From assembly GCA_033239125.1 (NCBI GenBank), contig BSWB01000008.1, positions 13,732,001-13,796,000 on the forward strand: a stretch of DNA of 64,000 nucleotides. Direction: 5' to 3'. The position numbers and the translations under genes were made by a program. The stretch comes from Fagopyrum homotropicum. Taxonomy: Eukaryota > Streptophyta > Magnoliopsida > Caryophyllales > Polygonaceae. The notes under the pieces are model-generated. The model was not told where the DNA came from, ran no database searches, and saw nothing but the letters and a program-made list of their open reading frames with translations. The first letter of the stretch is position 1; every line of letters begins with the position of its first letter. This document shows positions 25,266 to 34,796 of the stretch, in pieces.

Positions 25266-25552
25266 GGGCCGTTTGGTTCCAACTCCGGAAACGGAAACGG
25301 AATGGAAACGAATTTAGTCCATATCTATATCATTATTCATGAAATTTTGTGGAATGATTCCTTGTGGATTAATGCAAAATGCACTTGTTCCCCACATTTT
25401 ATTACCCTACAGGGTATTAAAAGTAGTCAAACTCTACTCCAATTCCTTCAAACCATAAGGAATGATTCCAAAAACTTTTATGAACAATGATATACGTATT
25501 GACTAGATTCGTTTCCCTTCCGTTTCCGATTCCGGAGTTCAAACCAAACGGG
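25266..25552. mobile_element. MITE with long inverted ends
   Basis: Left end GGGCCGTTTGGTTCCAACTC with CGGAAACGGAAACGGAA and right end, reversed, GGGCCCGTTTGGTTTGAACT with CCGGAATCGGAAACGGAA form about 40-base imperfect inverted repeats around a 287-base element with no coding capacity. TAAA flanks on both sides suggest a short target duplication. Ends of this kind are seen in hAT-like and PIF/Harbinger-like plant MITEs. Confidence 0.75.
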
Positions 25553-25791
25553 CCCTAAATCTCAATCACTTTTCAAAAATATATGAATTTCATAACAAAA
25601 TCTTTTGAAATCATTTTAAAAATCCTTCTTTAAAATAATTTATTGATTAAATATCTAAAAACCATTAAACCGATCCGTGATGTTCAATATAGCCCTTGAA
25701 ATCCGTTTCAAGACCTTTGAACTTCATTTCAAGGCCTTGAAATGGAAAATTGGCCTGCATTATAAGGAGAAAATAAAATGATTTACTTCCC
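25553..25791. other. copia 3' non-coding region with motif TTTCAAGGCCTTGAAA
   Basis: Lies just 3' of the copia pol stop. It holds a perfect TTTCAAGGCCTTGAAA at 25,727-25,742 and a diverged copy at 25,706-25,721. A full 3' LTR matching the 5' LTR at 28,343-29,842 was not found, so the 3' end of the element appears lost. Confidence 0.5.
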
Positions 25792-28287
25792 CTAAATTAA
25801 TGCTTCCTTGTTCAACATGTCAAGCTCTAATCTAATAAAATTGAATCGATCTTCAGTTAGAGGCTTAGTAAATATTTCTGCAAGCTATAAGTAAGTCGAT
25901 ATAAAAGAAATCGAAACATCACCTTTTTCAACATGATCACGTATAAAGTGATGCCTTATATCGATATGCTTTGTTCTTGAATGTTGCATGGGATTTTAAT
26001 AATCGAAATAACACTAGTGTTATCACATTTAATGGGTATACCTTTGAGGTCAAAACCAAGATCACGAAGTTGTTGAGCTATCCATAAGATTTGTGCACAA
26101 CAGGCTCCAACGACTATGTATTCGGCTTCAGCTTTGGATATAGCGATAGAGTTTTTCTTCTTTGAGTGTCAACTAATTAGGGAGGACCCTAAGAATTGAC
26201 AACATCCAGAAGTACTCTTTCTATCGACCTTATAGCCTGCAAAGTCAGCATCTGAATAGCCAACAAGGTGAAAAGAGTTTTGATGTGGATACCATAACCC
26301 TAAATCTTTAGTTCCATTGAGGTATCAAAATATCCTTTTCACAACTATCAAGTGTGACTCTTTGAGGTTAGCTTGAAATCTTGCACACATGCACACACTA
26401 AACATAATGTCAAGTCGACTAGCGGTTAGATATAACAAAGAACCGATCATACCTCGATACTCCTCTTGAGCAAGTCATTGGTATGCTTGCTTTGATTAAG
26501 AAAAATTCCTTTATTTGCTTGTGTGACTTGAAGTCTAAGAAATAAATTTAACTCTCCCATTAAGCTCATCTCGAATTCCCTACACATGATATCTGAAAAT
26601 TCCTTGCATAGGGAATCGTTAGTAGCACCAAATAATATATCATCAACATAGATTTGTACTACTAAAAGATCGTTGCCTCTTTTTGACAAACAAAATTTTG
26701 TCAATCAAACCTCTTTTGAAATTGTTTTCAATGAGATACTTGGACAATATTTCATACCAAGCTCGAGGAGCTTGCTTAAGACCATAAAGAGCTTTGTCTA
26801 ATTTAAAAACATGATCTAGAAATTCATCATTTTCAAAACCAAGAGGTTGAGCAACATAGACTTCTTCTTCTAAGAAGCCATTTAGAAAAACACATTTAAC
26901 ATCCATTTGAAAAAGCTTAATGTTCATTAAGGATGCAAAAGCAAGTAGCATACATATAGCTTCTAACCTAGAAACCGGAGCAAAAGTATCCTCATAATCA
27001 ATATCTTCTTCTTGGTTATAGCCTTGAGCTACAAGTCGTGTTTTGTTTCGAATGACCTTGCCATTTTCATCTAACTTGTTTCAAAATACCCATTGTGTGC
27101 CAATGACGGATTGTTGCTTAGGTCTTGACGTGAGGGTCCAGACTTTGTTTCTCTCGAATTCATTCAATTAATTTTGCATGGCCATGATCCAATCAAGTTC
27201 CTGAAGTGCTTGAACGTAGTTCTTGGGCTCGATAAGAGACACGAATACTGAGAAAGCACATAAGTTGTTAACCCGAGATTGGGTTTGAACTCCTACTTTT
27301 GGATATGAGATCACGTTCTCTGGTGGATGGTATGAAGAATGTTGAAACTTTCTCCTTTTAAAGGGTTGGAACAAATTCTGAAGATTGTGGCTCATTTGCT
27401 CGACTAGATTTAGGTACCGCTGGAGTATCGCCTTTAGATCCTATATCAAGGCCTTGAAGTTGGGTTTAAAGGCCTTGAAACTGACTTCTGACAATGCCAT
27501 TTGTCGTTTCAAGGTCATGAGATTGTTCTCCGGTATCTTGAATATGTTCTTGCATATTCTTTTCTTGAGCTTTAGGATCTCCTTCATCATCAGAATTATG
27601 ATCTCCATGTTGATTAAGATTCAAATCTACAAAAATTTCATTGAAAGTATCATCATTTCTTTCATAAAAAATAGCATCAATGCTTTCCTCAACGATTTTG
27701 GTACATTTATTATAAACATGATAAGCTTTGCTATTTGAAGCATATACAATGAAGATAGCTTCATCACTACGTGCATCAAACTTACCAAGGTTGTCTTTGC
27801 CATTATTATGGACAAAGCATGTACATCCAAAGGGTTTAAAATAGGAAATATTAGGTTTTCTTCCCTTAACTGATTCGTTTGTGTTCATCTTGAATAGCAC
27901 GTATTGCCTAAGGAAGATGCTTATCTTGGTTTCTTTGACTTGACTTGTTCCTTCGTACGTGACAACTAACTTGTCCCATATTTCTTTTGCACTCTTGCAT
28001 GATGATACACGGTTGAATTGATTTGCATCTAATCCACAATAGAGCAAGTTCATGGCCTTGTAGTTCTTTGAAACACTATCCAAGTCGGTTTGAGTGAAGT
28101 CTAGCTTTTATACCATCGTGGTTGGGATTTTACGGCCAGTTTGAATAATGCTTCATAGTTCCATGCCCTGATCAATAACAAACATTTGCATTAGTGCTCT
28201 CCAATGGGCAACGTTGTTACCGTAGAAGAGTGGTGGTCGAGATGTGGATCTTCCTTGAGCGAATCCTCCATCACCTACAAAGTTCAT
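25792..28287 (-). pseudogene. copia gag-pol with large internal deletion
   Basis: Read on the - strand. The gag start MNFVGDGGFAQGRSTSRPPL at 28,287 runs, past two stops, into a 205-residue open frame (28,083-27,466). There gag (SAKEIWDKLVVTYEGT) is joined directly to the end of integrase (KPNISYFKPFGCTCFVHN), so the nucleocapsid, protease and integrase core are deleted. Reverse transcriptase follows in pieces (PLGFENDEFLDHVFKLDKAL, YGLKQAPRAW, IYVDDILFGATN with the catalytic YVDD at about 26,640), then RNase H (YSDADFAGYKVDRKSTSG). The C-terminal FTKPLTEDRFNF leads to a stop at 25,792. The family is Ty1/copia, probably Sirevirus-like but not proven. Several stops confirm it is dead. Confidence 0.85.
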
Positions 28288-28327
28288 GATTAGTCTCATT
28301 GATGGTTACATTAATATACGTGAGTCA

Positions 28328-28342
28328 AGCTCTTATACCAAT
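28328..28342 (-). other. copia primer-binding site
   Basis: ATTGGTATAAGAGC on the - strand, one base away from the usual TGGTATCAGAGC that pairs with initiator Met-tRNA, directly next to the LTR end. It fixes the element's orientation. Confidence 0.8.
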
Positions 28343-29842
28343 TGAAGAATTGTATAGGTGAATAATAAGGATATAAATACTCTAGAATGGGGGTTGAATA
28401 GAGTATGGGAACTTTTTGCAAAAACCTATCTCAAGGCCTTGAAACTGATTTCAAGGCCTTGAAGTCGATTGTGCTCTTCGTGATACAACTGGTTTTCAAG
28501 GGCTTTGAAAGTGATATCAAGGCCTTGACTTCGAAAACCTGCAATACAACGTTAGTCACAATTAAGCGAGATATAGTGCGGAACTAAAAGATCAACACGG
28601 TGATATGTTTACAAAGTTCGGCTCTAACAGCCTACGTCTCCGTCCTAGGGTTTCTTTACCCGTAGGATCTAACTTTGTATTATCTGCTCAAAGAGTGCTA
28701 GATACAACCTAGAAGAAATTCCCTTCTTCTATCACTATAGTCAATGCTACGATCTAGTTTCAACTCTAACCTAGCAATAATAACCTAGTTACTTCGTAGA
28801 GTAACACACACACACACACACTCGAGTATAACACTCTCTAGATATTCCAATGAAACTCTCGTGCTTTTCTCTCTCCGGGGATGTAAACTTTTGTAAGATA
28901 AGAGGAAGAAAAACTTTTGGAACGAATGAAGATGTTTGATCGCTTGAAGACTTAAAAGTTTCCGTGTAAGCTTATTGTTGTTCTCTTCAATTGTTATCTT
29001 CATTTATAGTCTTCTATAGAGAACTCTTCTAGCCGTTGTAAGAGGGCCGTTGTGATGTTCTTCTTTCTCCATGGAAAACGGTGTTTGGTTGAGATGAAGT
29101 AGCTGTTGTAAGATATTCTATCTTTTTCATCTACTTCTTCTCCTTGACGCATGTTTGAGAATCTTCATCTTTGAGATCTTCTCCTTGAAAGAGCCGTTGG
29201 AGATCTTTGTCGTTGAAGTCCTTAGTTCACGCTTCAAGATCTTCCAAGCCGTTGAAGACATCTCTCTTGAGGATAGTTGAAGATCTTCCTTGCATCCGAG
29301 ATCTTTGTGTGGGATACGTTTGAAAGATCTTCTTATCCTTTTGTGTCGGTTGTTAATATCTTTGTGAGATCTTGTTGTTGAGGCCAAGATCTTCTTTTCA
29401 AATCCGTTGAAGATCTTGTTGTTGGATCTTTCCGAGATCTTCTCTTGATATCTTGTTTAAAGATCTTCTTGTAATCCTTGGTAGATTTGGTTGTTGAGAT
29501 TTGAATTTTGATTTCGGAAATCCTTGAGCCGAATCCTCCCTTGTATCGCTTTTCAATGCTTCCGTGTTTATCCCTTGATTTGCTTTCCAAGGCCTCCGCG
29601 TTTGTCCCTTCAACTGATTTTCAAGATCTCCATGCTTGTCCCTTATAATGAGTTTCAAGGCCTGCGTTCATCATTTGAAATACTTTTCAAGGCCTCCACA
29701 CATTTAACAAACAGAAAACCAAAACATGCAATCTAGAAATACAATCGATATTTGTTAGTTTAATAAACCACTTATAATGTTAAGTCTTCCGTCATCCACA
29801 TAGACAATATATAATCAAGGTGGAGTTATCAAATTCTAATTA
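28343..29842 (-). repeat. copia 5' LTR
   Basis: On the - strand it begins TGAATTAATTAG at 29,842 and ends ACAATTCTTCA at 28,343, immediately before the primer-binding site. The TGAA...TTCA ends are inverted. The 1500 bases contain two motif families: TTTCAAGGCCTTGAAA and variants (28,431, 28,450, 28,494, 28,514, 29,583-29,690) and a block of AAGATCTT/GAGATCTT words (29,174-29,467). A (CA)8-9 run lies at 28,804-28,821. Small Lys/Arg-rich open frames on the - strand come from the GATCTT words and are not genes. Confidence 0.7.
29174..29467. repeat. cluster of (A/G)AGATCTT words in the copia LTR
   Basis: At least 11 copies in 294 bases, starting at 29174, 29201, 29236, 29280, 29298, 29324, 29366, 29386, 29410, 29434 and 29460. 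AAGATCTT is a perfect palindrome. Spacing varies from 20 to 42 bases, so this is not a simple tandem repeat. Confidence 0.85.
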
Positions 29843-30318
29843 ATTCACCCATGGAAAACTATGTCGATTGTCACCTCGACAGAAATCTCACCCGAGATTT
29901 TCAGGTACAGGCCGTGGAATCTGGAAATTATGAAACTGCTCCAAAACTCCTTAGAAGCACTCCCGGATGTCTCCCCACCCCTTCTACAACCATGGAAGCA
30001 TCCCGAGATGCTTCGAGAGGCCAAAACACCTCAACAAAGGAACCTCCTAACTTGGAGTTGAAACCTCTTCCCGCACACTTAAGGTACGCATATCTAGGAC
30101 CAAACTCTACATATCCGGTCATACTTAGTGCTAACTTAGCTGATGATGAACACAATAGGCTAAAGAATTGATTGAAATTGCATAAGAAAGTCTAGGGATA
30201 CACTATTGATGATCTAGTTGACATCAAACCTTTTTTATGTATGCATACGATCTTAATGGAAGATAATCATAAACCTTCAAGAGAACCTTAAAGATATTTA
30301 AATCCGATCATGGAAGAG
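29843..30318 (+). pseudogene. Athila-type element A0, pol fragment left of the B insertion
   Basis: The frame around 30,050-30,171 (ELKPLPAHLRYAYLGPNS then TYPVILSANLADDEHNRL) is the segment just upstream of reverse transcriptase in Athila-type pol. It is followed, past stops, by YTIDDLVDIKPF and the start of NPIMEE. At 30,318 it is cut by element B; the rest resumes at 62,318. Gag and protease are missing because the copia LTR abuts at 29,842. It is related to the pol of element D. Confidence 0.8.
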
Positions 30319-31815
30319 TGATAAGTGATAAAATCACTATCAATTTAGGTAGTTTTTAGAGTCTTTTTAGTGTCTTTGAGTCATATTATGTTACTAATCC
30401 CTTGATCCAGATGAAGAAGTCCAAAATGAAGTAAGAAAGGGTTTAGCAACACTTGGGAGTCGAAGAAGCTCAACGAAGACAAGTTGCTCGTGTCACACCG
30501 CCCCCGTGGAGTAGCTTCACCGCCCTTGCGGTGGCACTACCCTCCGGTAATGCAGCCTGCGCCTTCGCTAGCGGCCAGAAGAAGCTTGTCACCGCCCTTA
30601 CGGCCACCTCTGGCCGCCCCTGCGGTGACTCAGCCTGAAGAAGAAAAGCCGGCACTCCTGCGCCCCTGCCTACATCCTTGCCAGCGGATCTTTGATGCCG
30701 AAGAGCTTTTGTCACTGCCCCTGCGGTGACATTGGGCCGCCCCTACGGATCATCATAAAAAACGACACAAAGATGAGGAGTCTGACGTTCAAGAGCATTA
30801 AAGAACCCGCCCCTACGCGATTGCCAGGCCACCCTAGCGGCCAAGACGAAGTTGGAATGTTCTAGCCTAAACTGCCCCTGCGGCCCTGAAGCCCGCCCTC
30901 GAGGTTTAGCAACAGAGGACATAACTCCGGTTATTTGCACCACCTTTATGACATTTAAGGTGGCTGTTTAGACAACCCATTTACTCCCTTTTAATGCATT
31001 TTGTAGTATAAATAGAGCCTTTGGCTGATTGCTAGAATCATCCACATTTCCCCCTAAAAAGCTCTATATTTCTAAGTGCCATTTGTAATGAGTTTCTAAA
31101 CTTCCTTTGCTACATTGGGTTGATTGAAGTTGCATTGCTATTTGGTTGTAAGTCTTTTATAATTAGAACTTTAATTCAGTCCAATTGTGTTTTGTTTCCT
31201 TGAGCTTTAACTTATGTTTGCATGTCTTTTCTCACTTAGATTGATCATCTTAAGTGTACTAATGCATGAAAAGTACTAGGGTCAATCGATTCCGGGTTTG
31301 GGTCCTAAATCTAGTAGTAAACCCCTAGGTAAAAGCTGGTTGTAATTATCTAAGGGAAAGGAACATAACTATAAACAAAGATTAACGGTTTGTTTATTCT
31401 TCTTTATATCTCTTTATCTTTACTAGAATGTAACTTGTGCTTTGATCTTGTAGGTTTACGGATCAATAATCTAGTTAAGTTGTGTTAATGCCGGTTGACT
31501 TAACAAATATCTAAGATCAAGATGAGAACATTGGTGAATTGCTTCTAAAAAGAATCAACCAAGTAGTATGCAAGTTAAGATCCAATCTAGTGTAGCTCTT
31601 GAATCATACATATTATCACCATCTTTGCTTACTATTTAATTACATTTTGTCTTGTTTGTTCTACAACCCCCCCCCTTTTGGTTACCAATCGATAATTGAA
31701 TTTAATCAAAAGTTGACTAAAACTCTCTTGGGTTTGACCCTTACTTATACTATACAAATTGGTTATACTTTGACTAAAGCTAAAAAACAACGAGCATAGG
31801 TTTTTAGCCTCATCA
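30319..31815 (+). repeat. 5' LTR of element B
   Basis: 1497 bases. The U3 part (30,490-30,910) is GC-rich and studded with CACCGCCCCTGCGGTG-type hairpins, in contrast with the A+T-rich rest. GTAGTATAAATAGAGCC at about 31,003-31,019 holds a good TATA box (TATAAATA) for + strand transcription, about 310 bases after the motif block. A C9-C10 run lies at about 31,668-31,676. Compared with the 3' LTR it lacks about 17 bases (an AAGTGCACGTTAGG block) near its end. Confidence 0.9.
31003..31019 (+). promoter_or_regulatory. TATA box of the element B LTR
   Basis: TATAAATAGAGCC, conserved in the 3' LTR at about 61,487-61,499. This is the canonical plant retrotransposon U3 promoter position. Confidence 0.65.
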
Positions 31816-31838
31816 AATTTGGCGATGTTGCCAGAGAG
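31816..31838 (+). other. primer-binding site of element B (degenerate)
   Basis: AATTTGGCGATGTTGCCAGA follows the LTR directly. The duplicated piece at 39,245 keeps the better form TTTGGCGCCATTGCC, close to the TGGCGCCGTTGCCGGGGA site typical of Athila elements (Asp-tRNA type). Confidence 0.75.
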
Positions 31839-31895
31839 TTTAAGTTTTTGTTTTTTTTAATTTTTGATTATCGATTATTGGTTTGGACCATTTTA

Positions 31896-32305
31896 ATGGT
31901 TCAAATCCGTGCTACTAACTCAGATTTTGCGCCTTTTGATTTAGAAATCGAGAGAACGCACAATCGACAACGAATGCAACAACAAACTCGTGAAGCAATG
32001 GCAAACTGAACTCTCCACCAACTGACGCAGCCTGATTTGACTCAACACCCGCTTGCGGTTACCATACCGACAATCGGAGAAGGAGTCAACTTTGAGCTCA
32101 AACCGGGGTTGATCCACTTGCTCCCATCTTTCCATGGGTTGAGTGGGGAAGATCCGATCAAGCATCTTGGGAAGTTCCACATTGTTTGCATGAGCATGAA
32201 GCCGGCAAACGTCACCGAGGAGCAAATTAATATGCGGGCGTATAGCTTCACTCTCAACGATGGGGCGGACGATTGGTACTACCATCTTCCGTCCGGGAGC
32301 ATTGA
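31896..32305 (+). pseudogene. element B gag, N-terminal part
   Basis: Starts MVQIRATNSDFAPFDLE at 31,896, has a stop at about 32,007 and continues in frame as QHPLAVTIPTIGEGVNFELK, then GLIHLLPSFHGLSGEDPIKH and ADDWYYHLPSGSI, the conserved capsid segment of plant gypsy gag (short filter, loop, DWYxxLPxGSI). The frame is cut at 32,305 by element C and resumes at 53,081 as DTWDNLHKAFFEEYFP, the normal continuation. Confidence 0.85.
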
Positions 32306-34087
32306 TGTAACACCCCGAATCTGCGGGACTCGGAGTGCCATATTGGGCTAGGATATGACAATGGATCCTGACCCTAGCCTGACAACAAGTTCACTGGATC
32401 TTACAACAAGGCACAAATATATTAAAACCAAAATACATAAAACTGTATAAGATACATCAAAAGGGTTTTACAACATCCAAGCCGAGTACAAAACAACATC
32501 CACAACATCAGATACAAAATATCTCATATCTCCCGAGCACCTAATGTACATAAGTTTTCGGCTGGTCACCCTATCTGGCTCACTCTGTAGTCTTCCTAAC
32601 TTGCAGATTATCTACAACACGGTATACACTGTTAGCTACAGTAATGAATAAGAATGAAGTAATAGTACAAACACATATCCATACATCACACATGCAATGC
32701 CACACACACATTCATTTATTATATTCAATTACGTTGTTCCACTTATTTTGCAACACGAGGAGCCTAAAGAACCTTGTCCCCCCCCGCATGTTATTGGCTT
32801 CCGGGCACCTCCTCTTACCCGTAGGTGGAGGCAAGTGGTCACGACCCGTTATAATACACTTGGGCCATTTAAGGTAATAAATGGTCATCCTAGTCTGGTT
32901 TAGGATATAATGCAACAACCATATGAACACACACAACCATTACAATCACGCAAATCCACAACTGAACGCTAAGTAAATCTTATGGACTTACTTGTAATAC
33001 TCGTAACCTGTACCACGTCACAGCTTCCCCTTGGGGAAGAAAGCAACGCCTGCAATAGCAAGGCACACATCATCATATACTACAACGGTTAGGAGACTCG
33101 TCTCCATAACCACAACCAACCTATGACCCCAATCTAAACCTCGAGATCATAATATGCTCACATATGCCTAAGGCATAACCTCAACATAAAGACAAGTGCC
33201 TAAGGAACATATCTATCATATAACTCATCATACTCAACCTAACCATGCTAGCCTAGCCATCAACTAAAGCAAAGGCCAAAGGAAAGGGAAGAAGGAATCA
33301 TACCAACTAGGTATGCCCTAGACGCACCGGCGGAAATAAGAGACACAGGGGTTGAACCAGTGAGGCGCAGGGGCGGCTCACAGACAAGCGCAGGGGCGGC
33401 CTGGCTCAAGCGCAGGTGCGGCTGGACAACAGTGAACTAATCCTGACTTCTCTTCGATCCCTTTCTCGACTCTCTTCACTTCTCTACCACACAGAAACAT
33501 ACCACATACATATACACACATGTATGAACATCAAAAACGTCCAGGAAAGATCCCCACAAGCTCATGCTTATGAATCCTAGCTAAAGAAGAGAGAATGGAG
33601 CAAGGAAATAAGAAAGAATGAAAGAAAGGAATGAGAGCTGGCTTACCACAACCAGAACCCTAAGCAGCAAGGAAGAACAATACCAACATCACCCTACAAC
33701 ACCTCAGCACATCAGCAACAACGCTCAACATCAAGCTCACGATCAAGAATCCAATCAACAAAAGCCTAAATCAAGATCCACTCTTGATTCCAACAAGAAC
33801 CAGATGAAAGGAAGAAGGAGAGAAGAAGATGAACGTAAAGAGAAAAAAGGAGTTGGAGAGAGATGAAGAAACCCTTCATCAAAAGCAATAAGATGACTTA
33901 TAAAGGAAGACAGCAGCAAAGCACGGGTCGAAGGTCAACGAAACCGGCTGCAGCCACACAGAGCTGCAGGGGTGGACCCTGTGAGGCGTAGAGGCGGCCA
34001 GCTGTTGGTGCGGCCCTCTAGGTCCGCAGGGGTGGCTGTATGGCTTAGCAAGGGTTCAACAAGGCTCCAAGCACTAAGGCTCTTACA
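32306..34087 (-). repeat. left (3') LTR of element C
   Basis: 1782 bases; on the - strand it runs TGTAAGAGCC to GGGTGTTACA. It contains GCGCAGGGGCGGC-type words (about 33,362-33,425 and 33,960-34,035), which are the reverse complement of the CCGCCCCTGC motif of element B. On the + strand the TAC-rich and AAGAA-rich blocks carry no gene. A C8 run lies near 32,779. Confidence 0.85.
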
Positions 34088-34104
34088 CCACACTCCCCTA
34101 AAAA
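34088..34104 (-). other. polypurine tract of element C
   Basis: On the - strand TTTTTAGGGGAGTGTGG sits directly against the LTR, as expected for the start site of plus-strand DNA synthesis. Confidence 0.8.
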
Positions 34105-34275
34105 CAAGTTTTGTCCTGAAACTTGCAAGATCCCAAATCCTCTCGGACCCATATGCCAAGGTATAACTCTCCCTCTCAGAGGCATCACATAACAACCTAT
34201 AGCATTCTATATCCTCAAACACAACATGAAGGAATCATCACTCCAGCAACACCATCATAAACTCTAACCAAGGCC

Positions 34276-34500
34276 TAGAGGAAGATCATCTCTAGCCAAA
34301 CGCTAACCACATCACATTGGCGTGGAGGAAAACCATCTCCAGCCAAGACGTATGCATAACACAACTATGTGGAGGAAAACCGCCTCCATTCACACTATGT
34401 CCATCAATGGTAACATGGAGGAAAGAACCATCTCCAGCTAATCCTGAACACATACATAATAGCATGGAGGAAAGAACTATCTCTAGCTATACCTTACTTG
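34276..34500. repeat. five tandem units of about 47 bases
   Basis: Units starting T(G/A)GAGGAA begin at 34,276, 34,323, 34,370, 34,416 and 34,465. They share GGAGGAAA..CCATCTCCAGC with variable spacers and lie between the polypurine tract and the pol end of element C. Confidence 0.8.
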
Positions 34501-34525
34501 CACTAGCAAACAAGATCTAACAGAT

Positions 34526-34700
34526 GTTGTGGTGCCAGAATCCTTAAGTGTTAGCCCGGAGATTCGAGTTCGAATCCTCCTGGAGACATGTATGGAAAAA
34601 TTGGTATTGGGAGGGTATCCCCTTAATGGGCCACACTAAATATACCCTATCCGGACGTAAGTGAAGCCGAACCGGAAACGTACCATTTCAAAAAAAAAAA
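34526..34700 (+). mobile_element. tRNA-derived SINE with target duplications
   Basis: About 175 bases with a pol III B box (GAGTTCGAATCCTCC at 34,566-34,580) and a tRNA-like head, ending in a run of 13 A. The 14-base direct repeat AAGATCTAACAGAT flanks it (34,512-34,525 and 34,701-34,714). Together these are the hallmarks of LINE-driven SINE insertion. No exact match to a known SINE name can be given from sequence alone. Confidence 0.9.
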
Positions 34701-34796
34701 AAGATCTAACAGATCAAATGCACATATCATAACTAGCACGAAAAACACACCACATCACATAAACACATAGCATAACATGCACTCACCAAGATGGTA

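Noticed and set aside
25266..25552. Inverted ends as the border of the copia 3' LTR
   Set aside because: The 40-base inverted ends and the lack of TG..CA fit a MITE, and the sequence does not match the 5' LTR.
29127..29658. Three Lys/Arg/Ser-rich - strand frames
   Set aside because: They arise from the AAGATCTT word cluster in the copia LTR read in several frames (IKKI/RSSK-type repeats), not from a protein.
30453..30943. Overlapping Pro/Ala-rich frames on both strands, and the similar ones at 58,053-58,567
   Set aside because: High-GC islands made of the CCGCCCCTGCGG motif open every frame; no conserved protein is seen.
34545..34585. Possible tRNA gene
   Set aside because: There is a B box but no cloverleaf fold; the A-tail and flanking direct repeat show a SINE.
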